This document shows positions 26,959 through 35,470 of a DNA stretch of 64,000 bases, piece by piece. The DNA is from Rhodobacter sp. 24-YEA-8 (lineage in GTDB: Bacteria > Pseudomonadota > Alphaproteobacteria > Rhodobacterales > Rhodobacteraceae). The DNA is taken from contig NZ_FNSK01000003.1 in assembly GCF_900105075.1 (NCBI RefSeq), positions 1-64,000 of the forward strand. Direction: 5' to 3'. The notes under the pieces are model-generated. The model saw only the letters and a list, made by a program, of their open reading frames with translations. It had not been told where the DNA came from and searched no databases. A program made the translations under genes and the position numbers. Numbering within the stretch: the stretch's first letter is position 1; every line of letters begins with the position of its first letter.

Positions 26959-27801
26959 CTAGCCGAGGGCAGAGTGCAGTCTTCGGGTATTGTATATTTG
27001 TTCGATGAAGATCGGCAATCGCTGGGCGACGTCGGTGAAGGTCTCGTAACCCGCGCGATAGACCTCCTCGACCTTCAGCGTCTTCATGAAGCTCTCCGCC
27101 TGAGCATTGTGGTAGGGATTGCCGACGCTGCTCATTGATCCGCGCAAACCGGCAGCCTCCAGCGCTTCACGATACAGTTGAGACGCGTATTGGGCGCCGC
27201 GGTCCGTATGGTGAATGCAGCCGGGCGGCGGCCGCCTGCTTGCGACAGCGGATTCCAGCGCCGCCAGGGCGAGCGGCGTGTCCAGGCGCTGCGACAGGGC
27301 GTAACCCACAACCTTCCGGCTGCAGGCATCGAGGATGACCGCGAGGTAGCAAAAGCCCTGCGTGACGCGAATGTAGGTGAAGTCCGCGACCCAAACCTGA
27401 TCGAGGCAGCGTGGGATAGTGTTGCGATAGAGATTCGGGTAGATCGGGTTGTCATGCCGACTGTCCGTGGTGCGCACGTAGCGCTTTCGCGGTCTGATCC
27501 CGAGCCCCGCCAACCGCATGATCCGCGCCACTTTCTTGTGGTTCACCACAAGTCCGCGGCGACGCAGCTCATGCGTCACCCGCCTGTAGCCGTAGACGGG
27601 GAACTCGTCCTGGATGTCTTCGACGATAGCGGTGATCTCGGCATCGGTGAGCCCAGCTTCCGAAGTCGTCGGGCGGTAGTAGAGCGTGCTCCGCGGCAGG
27701 TTCATAGCTTTGCACCCCCGTCTGACAGAGCACCCCCCGGGCCGGTGACGATGGAGGATCTCCCGCTGCTGGCACCGTGTGGCGGGCGCGATGTTTTTTT
27801 G
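26959..27801 (-). CDS. IS3-family transposase OrfB (reached by -1 frameshift)
   Basis: The catalytic part of the transposase. It has YYRP near the start, the HTH_21 segment FPVYGYRRVTHELRRRGL, and the rve domain with VADFTYIRV (first Asp), IHHTDRGAQYAS (second Asp) and NAQAESFMKTLKVEEVY (Glu). It ends at RRLHSALG followed directly by TAG, about 15-20 residues before the usual YxSPxxFE end, so the C-terminus is slightly short. All three catalytic acids are present. Translation depends on shifting at the run of seven A near 27797. Confidence 0.8.
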   Translation of the reverse strand, partial: QKNIAPATRCQQREILHRHRPGGCSVRRGCKAMNLPRSTLYYRPTTSEAGLTDAEITAIVEDIQDEFPVYGYRRVTHELRRRGLVVNHKKVARIMRLAGLGIRPRKRYVRTTDSRHDNPIYPNLYRNTIPRCLDQVWVADFTYIRVTQGFCYLAVILDACSRKVVGYALSQRLDTPLALAALESAVASRRPPPGCIHHTDRGAQYASQLYREALEAAGLRGSMSSVGNPYHNAQAESFMKTLKVEEVYRAGYETFTDVAQRLPIFIEQIYNTRRLHSALG

Positions 27802-28067
27802 ACAAGATCCAGCTCCATCGTCAGTTGTCCGACCTTGCGCTCCAGCGCCGCGATCTTCGCCTCGTATTCGGCAATGACGCTCGCCTCGGCCTCTTCGCTG
27901 GTCAGCTCTCCCCGGTCGAACTGCGTCAGCCACATGTGGATGAGGTTGGCCGAGATATGATGCGTGCGCTGCGCGTCGCGCCGACCGATCACCCCGGCGC
28001 GGATATCCTGGCACAGCTGCAGCTTGAACGGCGCCGAATGTCGCCGGTAGGGACCGCGTGATGACAT
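27702..28067 (-). CDS. IS3-family transposase OrfA
   Basis: A 121-residue protein starting MSSRGPYRRHSAPFKLQLCQ. It has a helix-turn-helix (IGRRDAQRTHHISANLIHMW) and a zipper-like helix (AKIAALERKVGQLTMELDLV). The sequence ends in the slippery run of seven A (minus strand, 27800-27794) after codon GTC, from which a -1 shift leads into OrfB. The tail after that run is out-of-frame residue and is probably not part of the main product. Confidence 0.82.
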   Translation of the reverse strand: MSSRGPYRRHSAPFKLQLCQDIRAGVIGRRDAQRTHHISANLIHMWLTQFDRGELTSEEAEASVIAEYEAKIAALERKVGQLTMELDLVKKTSRPPHGASSGRSSIVTGPGGALSDGGAKL

Positions 28068-28394
28068 GAGCCTTCTCCCATTAAGGCCCGCTCAGCGTAT
28101 CAGTTCTTCAGGCTCCCGTGGTCCAGCCGATGGGGTTCACTCCATGCCCGGGTCAGTTCCGAGTGCAAATCAACAGCAGAACGCCAACAAGTATCGGCGT
28201 TTTATGCCAGATATGTTCTTATTATCCGCCGCGCATGTCATTCCTGTATAACAACCAATAATCTTGCATTATCGGACATATTTTCACCACGGAAGTGGAG
28301 TCGACGATCTGCGCATCTTCACAAACGTGGGAAGCTTCTTTGCCCTCAATTCTGACCTATTCTGACGGCGCCTCAGCCAGATCCTATTCGTGCT

Positions 28395-29640
28395 GCCCCC
28401 CTGAAGCTCCCTCAGACTGATGTCGCATCCGCCCAACGTGAAGTAGCAGATGTGATGCGGCAAAGCTGAATCCCCGAAGTGCAGATTATCGGGATGATCA
28501 AAGTTCAGCAGGTGGGCTTGCCGATGGCTGAACTGTGCCGCGGCATGGGCTCTGCCCTGCGACTTTCTGCAACCTGAATTCCAGCGATGGCGGGATGGAC
28601 CTGTGAGACATAAAGCGCCTGAGGCAGCCGGAGGAAGAGAGCACCAGCCTGACACGCCTGGTGGCAGCTGTCATGCCCGACAATATTGTTCTATAGGATC
28701 TGCCAGGAAAGCCCTGACGACGCCGATGCAATGACGGAACGCGGTGTCGCTTGCATTAAAGACAGAGCCGATGAATGCCACCGGTTCTGGTGAACAGGCG
28801 ACGTCCGGTCTCTCAGCGCCGGGCCGGCGTCCTGATCGGTGTAGAGCAGAGGAACGTGTGGAGCGAGCCGCCGCCCGACACGCTAGAGATCCATCAGGAA
28901 ATGCACAGGATCGCCGGGAAGCGGCGCGGGTTTTACCAGCGGTCCATGGCTGTGATCTGGACCACGTGGGCATGGTGATGATCGATAAATGCTCTGCCGC
29001 ATCTGTCGGAGAGAAGGGTCATCAGTGCGCTGGCGTCCTGGGCGCCACGGGGCACGCAGCCGACGCACACCGATGCCAGACACCGATGCGAGTGCCAAGG
29101 CGACCGAACCAGCGCTGGTCGCCAGACTATCTGTCGGAAACATTCGGGGCCTGCCACAAGTTCCGCAACGTGGCCTTTATCGCCGGCACCAGTATCTCGG
29201 TCACCAGGGTCGCGCGGAAACCTGATGCCCTGGTTCTTCCGACCTATGGCAAGCCCGACCGCATTGTCGCTGACATGGGCACCGGTTTCACCAGCCATGC
29301 GATCCTGAAATGAGCGAACAAGAACGGTGACGGATGGCGCAACTTCCCCCCGGCAAGCCACAGCAGAATGGCTGGATCGTTCCCTTCGACGGAAGTCCGC
29401 GCGACAAATACCTCAACGAAGATATCTTCGACAGCCTCGTCTATGCCCGGCGCAAGCTGGCCCTGCTGCGATACGACGACACCCACGTCAGGCCGCTATC
29501 ATCGCTGTGCAGCCAGACCCCAACAGAATCGCGCCGGGCGGTTGAGCTGTTTAATGGCAGCACGCCCGGCACGCTTGCCACAGCCGAAACCTCTGCCTGT
29601 CAAAGCCAGGGACTTCCGCTATGAACGAGAGACAACCGGG
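28395..29640 (+). pseudogene. decayed IS3-family element (IS407-like)
   Basis: Fragments of orfA and orfB are in several frames. OrfA: VQIIGMIKVQQVGLPMAELC from about 28462. OrfB: a KALTTPMQ-stop-RNAVSLAL block near 28710, SQRRAGVLIGV near 28818, RRPNQRWSPDYLSE near 29103, PDRIVADMGTGFTSHAIL to 29312, then PPGKPQQNGWIVPFDGS and DKYLNEDIFDSLVYARRKL (29346-29470), ending with SRRAVELFNGS. There are several stops and frameshifts. The borders follow similarity of TGCTGCCCCCCTGAAGCTCC at about 28399 to the complement of the sequence near 29635 and are approximate. Confidence 0.8.
28765..28801 (+). repeat. 37-bp hairpin-bearing insert, copy 2
   Basis: Matches 21727-21763 at 31 of 37 positions. Here it interrupts the start of the decayed orfB between NAVSLAL and SQRRAGVLIGV, where IS407-type proteins have no such sequence. 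The stem is weaker than in copy 1 (CCGGTTC/GAACAGG). Confidence 0.72.
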
Positions 29641-30060
29641 GGCAAGTCGGGAGTGATCACGTCGGAGGGAGATCCGATGCACCCTCCCTTATGCCGTTTG
29701 CCGCCAGGCCTGTCGGACCAGATGTCGTGCTTTTTGCACCCTGCCCCACAGCGACAAGGTCGCTTTCGCCTACATCATGGACCACATGTTGTCAGATCAG
29801 CCCCGGAGCACTTTCGGCCCTCATCCCCTTCCGCAGCCTTAACCCGTTTTCATGCACCCCGGGCAGTCGAGCAGCGGAGCCACCTGCGGCCGGCCATTTC
29901 GCGCGCATCGCCCGATGACCGGATTGCGGGCACTGCAGGCCGCGAGGGGCGCTCCGTGACGTGACCGCGCGGCTATCATTGTTGCTTGAGGGAAGTGGCG
30001 ACCTCTGCGGAGCATAGGGGCAGGGTTCGCTTCGGCATCGGCCCCCTCCCCTGCCCTTGC
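29641..30060. other. gene-free region before the partition site
   Basis: About 420 bases without a gene that could be supported. A GC-rich stem (CCCTGCCC with GGGCAGGG, about 30020-30058) sits just left of the parS-like palindrome and could end parB transcription on the minus strand. Confidence 0.4.
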
Positions 30061-30108
30061 GTTACCTGTCGGTAACCTGAGCGCAGGTTCAGGTTACCGA
30101 CAGGTAAC
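30061..30108. promoter_or_regulatory. parS: parS-like compound palindrome
   Basis: Two perfect 20-base arms (30061-30080 and 30089-30108) around eight bases. Each arm itself holds a 16-base palindrome, GTTACCTGTCGGTAAC in the left arm (30061-30076) and its complement in the right arm. This fits the frame GTT-N10-AAC, close to the GTTNNNNGCNNNNAAC site bound by RepB of repABC plasmids. It lies 68 bases after parB and is the only copy found in the window. A terminator role is less likely, since no T-run follows. Confidence 0.72.
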
Positions 30109-30176
30109 AAATGAAACGGGCGACCAAAAGGCCGCCCGCACAGATCGCCGAACTCGCGTCGCACCCTGCCCGCAGA

Positions 30177-31244
30177 TCAGTCTCCTGAGGAAAGTGCCGC
30201 ATGAAATGCCTTTACCGCCCGCTCCAGCACACGGCGCTCGACTGACGCAAAATCGATGGCTGCCTTGATCCGGAACTCTCCCTTTCGCGCCGTAACTTTC
30301 GACTCTCCGACATGGAACTCAAACTTCTGGCGCTCCGCCGCCTGGGGCTGCGAAAGCCGCGCACCCGCGCCGTCTGGGGCACCCAAAAAGGACCGCAGCA
30401 CCGCCGTCTGTTCCTCTGCGGATGTCACAGCGGCAAGCCTGCCACGCAAATCCGCCACGCCATCCTCACCCAAAGACGCAAGACGGCGCGCGATATCCAC
30501 ACCCAGATCGCGCGGCACCGCCTTGGGAAAGATCAGCGCCTCACCGAGGCTGCTGACCAGCGTGACAAAGCTGCGGATATAGGCGCGCTTCACCTTGTGC
30601 AGCGAGCGGAACAGCCGCGACACCGCCTCGTCCGTGCCATTGATCCCGGCCTGCGGGTCCTGTGCCAGCTGCACAGCAATCTGGGCCATTTCCGCAAAAG
30701 TCAGATCCTGCCGGATGACGTTCTCTTCCACCATGTCGACATAAAGCTCTGCCCGGTCAGGCCCAGCGACTGTCACGCGGGCAAGGATGGTCGCAAAGCG
30801 CGGATCGCTGGTTTCCGTTGACAGCTGCCGCAATGCGGTCAGCCGGCGCCAGCCGGTCTTGAGCTGATAGGCCCCGGAGGCGTCGATAAAGACCTCGACC
30901 GGCTCCCGCTGGCCACGCTCGCGCAGCGAGGCCTTCAGCTCATCCATCTCGTCGCCGATGGCCACCGTGTCCAGATCAAGCCGGTCACGCGGCAGCGCAT
31001 CACTGGCAATCTGATCCAGCGGCAACGCCACCAGCACCCTGCCCTCTTCGCGTGCCGCCCGCAGCTCTTTGGCATCCGTCGCATTCTGGCGGCGCTGCTC
31101 AATCAGACCTTCGCTGGCCTCTTGCGCGCTGGCCGCGCTCTCGCGCACCGCAACGCCCATCGGGCCCGGCTCACGGCTGCGCCGCGTTGGCGCGGCTGGC
31201 AGATCCGCCGCAGAGATCCCGAAACGATTGCCCTTGCTGGTCAC
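30177..31244 (-). CDS. parB: plasmid partition protein ParB/RepB
   Basis: A 355-residue centromere-binding protein. A ParB N-terminal domain is recognisable: LPLDQIASDALPRDRLDLD, then SLRERGQREPVEVF and YQLKTGWRRLTALRQL, the counterpart of the GERRLRA-type CTP-binding box. The helix-turn-helix region follows (VIRQDLTFAEMAQIAVQLAQ), then a C-terminal dimerisation part (FEFHVGESKVTARKGEFRIK). With ParA it segregates the plasmid by loading at parS. Its start overlaps the ParA stop by four bases, and the parS-like palindrome is just downstream. Confidence 0.9.
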   Translation of the reverse strand: MTSKGNRFGISAADLPAAPTRRSREPGPMGVAVRESAASAQEASEGLIEQRRQNATDAKELRAAREEGRVLVALPLDQIASDALPRDRLDLDTVAIGDEMDELKASLRERGQREPVEVFIDASGAYQLKTGWRRLTALRQLSTETSDPRFATILARVTVAGPDRAELYVDMVEENVIRQDLTFAEMAQIAVQLAQDPQAGINGTDEAVSRLFRSLHKVKRAYIRSFVTLVSSLGEALIFPKAVPRDLGVDIARRLASLGEDGVADLRGRLAAVTSAEEQTAVLRSFLGAPDGAGARLSQPQAAERQKFEFHVGESKVTARKGEFRIKAAIDFASVERRVLERAVKAFHAALSSGD

Positions 31245-32551
31245 GTCCTGGCCTCCTTTGCGGTGTTGCGGGCCTTCCAGGCCGCAAGAACGGTAAGCTT
31301 GAATTCCTGATAGGCATTGTCAAAAGACAGTCGGGCACGTTTCCAGGTCTCGCGGGTCATCTCACGGTAGTCCTGTTCGTAGACCGACATCTGGAACCTG
31401 CCGGATTGTTCGACTGCGCGGGTCATTTCAATCGGGTTTTGACAAACATCCGCACCGAACACATTGCGGAAAGCCTCCAGCATCGCAGTATGCAAAGGGT
31501 TGGCGCTCTCAAACCGTGTCATCAGAAGCCGTATATCGAGGAAAGCCTTGGGCAGGGTGATCCCGGCATCTGATGCGATCTTCTCAAAGCCGACGCTGAT
31601 TTCCTGCAGCGCATCCCCCAGCTGGCCGAGGAATGACGTGGTCGAGTCATATTCCCAGTATCCCGGCCCCGACGGAATATAGAGAACATCAGCCGCAAAA
31701 GCCGCGTTCAGCGACTGGTACCCAATGGCGGGCGGGCAGTCGAAGATCACAAGGTCATACTGGTCTTCAGGCAGTTCATCGAGGTAGCGCGCGACACAGC
31801 CGAAGAACGACCAGGCCTTGTGCAGGGAGCGATACTGGGCGCTGGCGAATTCAACAAAAGCTGCGTTCGCACATGAAGGGATGATGTCAATGGTGGGCCA
31901 GGAGGTGTTCTGAATGAAATCCTGCGCCCGCATCAGGCCGATTTCCTGCACATCTTTCGGCAGCTCATCTGCGGCGGGGTAGGGGCAGTCAGCCGGGTCG
32001 TCATAGGTTTCCATGATGCGGTCGGCCTCGCGGCACAGGTCCCGGCACATGATGCCCCAGACCGTGTTCCACTCTTTCACCTCAACCAGACCCATCGAAT
32101 GTGTCAGCGTGGCCTGGGGGTCAAAATCGACCACCAGCACGCGGTAGCCATCCAGCGCCGCCGCATTCGCCAGGTGCTGCGCTACAACCGTCTTGCCGAC
32201 CCCTCCCTTAAAGTTCGATACAGCAACTCGCAGCGCGCGGCCCTTTGGACGCTCAGGCAACATTGCGCGGCCCCGAAAGCGGATGCGCCGCCGCAGTTCA
32301 TTGATCTCTTGCAGCGAGAACCAGCGCTGTCGCCCGTCATCCTCGACCGTACCCTGTGGCAGCGAGGGATCCTCGGCCAGCTTCTTGCGCAATGTGTCGG
32401 CAGGCACATCAAACATGAAGGTTGAAATTTCCCAGATCGAGAAGGGCCGCAGCGTTTTCACCTCTGAGGGTGAGAAGGTCGCCCGACGCACTGCAGCCTG
32501 TTGCGCAAGGCTGCGCTCATTCATGTCCTGCAAATAGCTGTAATCGCGCAT
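31241..32551 (-). CDS. parA: plasmid partition ATPase ParA (HTH-containing type)
   Basis: A 436-residue deviant-Walker ATPase. The N-terminal 110 residues carry a winged-helix/HTH segment (PFSIWEISTFMFDVPADTLRKKLAED...), as in P1-type ParA that represses its own operon. The ATPase part has KGGVGKT (115-121), VDFDPQATLTHSMG and FDCPPAIGYQSLNA. Start choice: the frame is open up to 32614, but Met at 32551 leaves the repeated operator-like motifs outside the gene. It is the first gene of the parAB operon and divergent from the initiator. A similar region with longer N-terminus is possible. Confidence 0.9.
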   Translation of the reverse strand: MRDYSYLQDMNERSLAQQAAVRRATFSPSEVKTLRPFSIWEISTFMFDVPADTLRKKLAEDPSLPQGTVEDDGRQRWFSLQEINELRRRIRFRGRAMLPERPKGRALRVAVSNFKGGVGKTVVAQHLANAAALDGYRVLVVDFDPQATLTHSMGLVEVKEWNTVWGIMCRDLCREADRIMETYDDPADCPYPAADELPKDVQEIGLMRAQDFIQNTSWPTIDIIPSCANAAFVEFASAQYRSLHKAWSFFGCVARYLDELPEDQYDLVIFDCPPAIGYQSLNAAFAADVLYIPSGPGYWEYDSTTSFLGQLGDALQEISVGFEKIASDAGITLPKAFLDIRLLMTRFESANPLHTAMLEAFRNVFGADVCQNPIEMTRAVEQSGRFQMSVYEQDYREMTRETWKRARLSFDNAYQEFKLTVLAAWKARNTAKEART

Positions 32552-32619
32552 CTGAAACTCGCGTTGTTGTTCGTTAGAACGTGAATAGCGCGAATTCCAG
32601 ATTGTGCCAAACAAGAAAA

Positions 32620-32678
32620 GCGCAAATTCCCGTTCTTTGCGCCGATTCGCTCAAGAAAGCGCTGGCTTTCTGCGCAAA
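32620..32678. promoter_or_regulatory. ParA operator-like GCGCAAA repeats and dyad
   Basis: GCGCAAA occurs at 32620-32626 and 32672-32678, and its complement TTTGCGC at 32636-32642, the first pair making an inverted repeat with nine-base spacing. Between them AGAAAGC-gctg-GCTTTCT (32654-32671) is a second perfect dyad. They lie directly upstream of parA, where self-repressing ParA proteins bind. Assignment is by position only. Confidence 0.5.
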
Positions 32679-32684
32679 CTCTAT

Positions 32685-32765
32685 ATTTGGTGACAGATGA
32701 CCCGGGATAATCCAGAATTTGGTGACACCCGGGGCGAATTAGGGTGACACTCTGGCTGTCACCCT
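32685..32765. repeat. iteron-like GGTGACA repeats at the likely replication origin
   Basis: ATTTGGTGACA occurs at 32685-32695 and 32717-32727 (32 bases apart), GGTGACA again at 32743-32749 (22 further), and inverted at 32757-32763. The last two form TAGGGTGACA-N7-TGTCACCCTA. Spacings are close to whole DNA turns. The flanking AT-rich stretch (32766-32811) could be an unwinding element. Position between parA and the initiator supports an origin or initiator operator. Confidence 0.65.
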
Positions 32766-32893
32766 ATACCTAATATACCTGATTTCTTTAAAATTTCTTG
32801 ATAGGTGAAAAATCCCGTCTTCGAAAAGCATTTGACAAATAACGGGATCGTGTCAGTTTGAGATCCAAGAAGGAATCGGAACAAATCCGGCAG

Positions 32894-33631
32894 ATGGGCA
32901 GTATCATGCAAAGTCACAGATTGACCGGCCCGGGGGCAGGCAGTGAGAAATATGATCTTCTGACAGCAATGGCCGTCAATGGCCTTTCTGCCGGTGGCAC
33001 CCGCCAGGCGACAATGATGCGGCTGATCGCGCTTGTCACGGCACGCTATAACTGGGCGGCGGATGAGGTCACGATCGGGCAGCGCGAGATGGCCGCGCTC
33101 TGGTCGGTGGATCAGCGCACGGCCAAGCGCGAAACGCGCAGGCTGATCGATGCCGGATTGCTTGAGATCTCACGGCCAGGCGTGCGGGGCAGGGTGGCCT
33201 CCTATCGTTTGTGCCGGGCAGAGATCTATCGCCAGACCGCGCCGGGCTGGGCCAGTGTCGGGCCTGACTATGATGCGCGCATGTCCGCTCGCCACATCGT
33301 GCCTGAAGAGGCGCCGGCTGCCGCCGAGGTAAGTTCGCCCAAAGTGGTGCAGGTCAATTTCGGAACGCGGCCTGTAGCGCTTCCTGCTTCGGCGCCATGG
33401 GATAAGGTTCTGGCGCGTCTGGCGGCCGATCAGCCGGGCACCTATGCAGCATGGTTCAGCCAGCTGAAGGGGGGCGAGCCCGGTCACGACGGAACATTGC
33501 GCGTTGTTGCGCCGTCAAGATTCCTCGCCGTCTATATCGCAAGCCGGCTTATGGTGCCTTTGGAACGGGCCGTGGCCTATGGATACGGGTGCAATCTGCG
33601 GTGCAGTGTCGTCACTGAGGATCAGGCCTGA
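32894..33631 (+). CDS. DnaA-like plasmid replication initiator
   Basis: A 245-residue protein of the DnaA-like replicase type of Rhodobacterales plasmids. The first half is a winged helix (KYDLLTAMAVNGLSAG, then RYNWAADEVTIGQREMAALW, SVDQRTAKRETRRL). The second half resembles DnaA domain I: WDKVLARLAADQPGTYAAWF, then LRVVAPSRFLAVYIASRLM. There is no AAA+ domain, so it is not the chromosomal DnaA. It should bind the repeats just upstream and start replication. The start is uncertain: ATG 32894 is given, but TTG 32858 and ATG 32906 are in frame and none has a strong ribosome-binding site. Confidence 0.82.
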   Translation: MGSIMQSHRLTGPGAGSEKYDLLTAMAVNGLSAGGTRQATMMRLIALVTARYNWAADEVTIGQREMAALWSVDQRTAKRETRRLIDAGLLEISRPGVRGRVASYRLCRAEIYRQTAPGWASVGPDYDARMSARHIVPEEAPAAAEVSSPKVVQVNFGTRPVALPASAPWDKVLARLAADQPGTYAAWFSQLKGGEPGHDGTLRVVAPSRFLAVYIASRLMVPLERAVAYGYGCNLRCSVVTEDQA

Positions 33632-33673
33632 TTATTCTCATATTTCTTCCATAGTTTTGAGTATTTGTGAGGC

Positions 33674-33856
33674 TTGTTCACAAAAAGCACTGCTGAAAAG
33701 ACAGAGGCCGTTTTGCTGGGGCCTCGCCAGGCTGGCAAGATCACGCGGGCATTCGCAATTTCCGCCTTCCGGCCTGAGCATCATCCCGGCTTCCCCGAAG
33801 TGATCGCAACAAGTGATGGGCAGCACGCGGGTTTCGTTTCTCTTACAGAGCGTTGA
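33674..33856 (+). pseudogene. possible fragment of a DUF4143-type ATPase
   Basis: A 60-codon open stretch contains KTEAVLLGPRQAGKIT, like the P-loop start (LLGPRQAGKTT) of ATPases of the AAA/DUF4143 group, but continues into unrelated sequence and a stop. It is probably debris between the initiator and the next gene. The final Thr of the Walker A is changed to Ile-Thr order, so it would not be active. Confidence 0.3.
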
Positions 33857-33932
33857 AATGCCACCGCCCGCACGAAGGCGGGCGGGGTTGCGATAGGGGG
33901 CTGGTAGGTCCGGAGCGAACCTCTGGGGTCAT

Positions 33933-34976
33933 TCAGCTGAGGGTATCGTCTTCTTCAAACTCCTCGACACCGCGCAGCTCGGCAGGGAGCAGCGCAGGCG
34001 GGGCCATGCCACCGAAAGGATCCATGAACAGCCTCTCGATCAGCGGCGCGCGGTGGGCATTGCTGTCGGCGAGGATCAGGATCTCGTGACGGTCCTGGTC
34101 AAAGCGGGCTTCACTGATCTCACCGGCATCGCGCAGCCGTTCCAGCTCGGTCAGAACGGCATGGGTATAGTCGCGCAGCTCGACCGGGTCTGCGGGGCTG
34201 GCAGAGATCTCGTCGAACCGGGCCAGATGGGCGAAAGCGAAAAGCACAAGCTGCATAAGTGCGTCACCCGCAGGCGCGCCACGGTTCATACGATCCGCGA
34301 CAAGCGCCTCTCCGGCGGAGGTCAGCTCGATGCCAAGGGTGACGAGGAAATCCCGCAGCCCTTCCAGCAGATCTGGGTCGAGCGATGCGCTCAGCTGCGC
34401 GGCCTGGACCGCCATCGGCACGCCGCCGATATCATCGGCATAGCCGACAGGCACCGGGCGAGGGCGGGTCTGAACGGGAGGCTGCACGGAAGGCGGTAAC
34501 TCGATGGCGCTGGCGGTGAGCCGGGGATCGGGCTCTGGGGGCGCCATCGGTATGGGGTCGGGCAGCGGTTCGGCCACCAGCTCGGGTACCGGTTCCGGCA
34601 CGGCAGCCTCCGCCGCAGCCCCGGCTGTCAGCGGAACCGGATCGAAATGCTCAGCCGGTGTTTCGGCAGTCTCCTGCGCAGCACCGTCCTCTATCAGTCC
34701 GGGATTCGGCTCAGGCGATTCAACTGGGACCGTCAGCGGTCGCAGCACCATCTCGCGCCGCCTGCCAAGGAGCCAGCCGAACCAGCCCGGCTTTGTCTCA
34801 TATTCCTCGACCAGGCCTGCCGCTTTCAGCCCGACCAGCAGCCGTGCCACGTCGAGTCCGCGCCCGCGCCCGACGACCGACAGGCGGATGCGAGGGACAG
34901 GGCCTAATTCGGCATGGAGCTTTTGGATCAGGATCAGCAATTCCTGCTCGGCGCAGTCGCCTGGTTTCTCTTGCAT
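33933..34976 (-). CDS. hypothetical protein with Pro/Glu-rich linker, next to the replicon
   Basis: Not recognised. The 347-residue protein starts MQEKPGDCAEQELLILIQKL; this start is chosen over a longer open frame because its N-terminus is ordered. Residues 1-80 look like a small helical or winged domain (LVGLKAAGLVEEYETKPGWF). A linker of about 110 residues is rich in Pro, Glu and Ala with PEPxP repeats. Residues 200-347 are helical and acidic (LLEGLRDFLVTLGIELT, then LRDYTHAVLTELERLRD). It is not a membrane protein. Its place beside the initiator suggests a plasmid-maintenance or DNA-binding accessory role, without proof. Confidence 0.6.
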   Translation of the reverse strand: MQEKPGDCAEQELLILIQKLHAELGPVPRIRLSVVGRGRGLDVARLLVGLKAAGLVEEYETKPGWFGWLLGRRREMVLRPLTVPVESPEPNPGLIEDGAAQETAETPAEHFDPVPLTAGAAAEAAVPEPVPELVAEPLPDPIPMAPPEPDPRLTASAIELPPSVQPPVQTRPRPVPVGYADDIGGVPMAVQAAQLSASLDPDLLEGLRDFLVTLGIELTSAGEALVADRMNRGAPAGDALMQLVLFAFAHLARFDEISASPADPVELRDYTHAVLTELERLRDAGEISEARFDQDRHEILILADSNAHRAPLIERLFMDPFGGMAPPALLPAELRGVEEFEEDDTLS

Positions 34977-35470
34977 GATGCCCTCACTAGAGATCGGGCG
35001 CAGCAAATCGCAGATTGCCGCAGACTGGTCAACGGCAAGTGAAGCCGGTCGCAGATCAGATCCTGCCGGATAGCGTCCTGGTTGTCGGCTCGGGACGCGC
35101 GCAGCGGTATCTGCGCGCACAGGGAGATCGCGTTATGGATCAGCAGCGCGGGGGGGCCAGATCTTCCAGCAGTGCATCGCGGGTATTGGACAGCCAGAGA
35201 ACCCCCGCGGACAAGGCCTTCGTTCTTGCCGTACAGCACCGGCCATAACCCCGACAGCGCCGAAGCTGATACCCGCAACCAGTGTCTCGGCATGGTCCCG
35301 CCCGCCAGGCCGGGCGATCGCATTTCCGGGTTATATGGCCATGGTGCGCTTTCCCGGGGATCTCACGGGATTGCAGCTGAGTGAAGCCCAGGGCTCGGTA
35401 CCTTCGGGAAGACCGATAACTACAACACAGAAGAAATCTGTCACCCTGATTTTGCAGGCAAAGGGCTGCG
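34977..35470. other. gene-free region
   Basis: About 490 bases with no supported gene. Short open stretches on both strands lack start signals and conserved motifs and look like worn-out coding sequence. It separates the replicon block from the catabolic right arm. Confidence 0.4.

Larger units (their letters stand above)
26930..28144 (-). mobile_element. IS3-family insertion sequence, about 1.2 kb (ends approximate)
   Basis: Defined by orfA and orfB on the minus strand plus weak end similarity: TGAGTCACTCC at 26930 and, on the complement, TGGAGTGAACCCC ending at 28144. No clear target duplication was found, so the ends could be off by some bases. It differs from the IS3 at 21057-22312 in both proteins. 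Confidence 0.7.

Noticed and set aside
28744..29313. 189-codon open frame that could be called a gene
   Set aside because: Its second half matches IS3 OrfB (RRPNQRWSPDYL), and its first half is out of frame relative to other fragments; part of a decayed element.
30061..30108. Reading the parS-like palindrome as a parB terminator
   Set aside because: No T-run on either side, and the internal 16-base palindromes are not needed for a terminator.
32685..32765. CRISPR-like array at the GGTGACA repeats
   Set aside because: Repeats are only 7-11 bases, unequally spaced, partly inverted, and no cas genes are present in the window.
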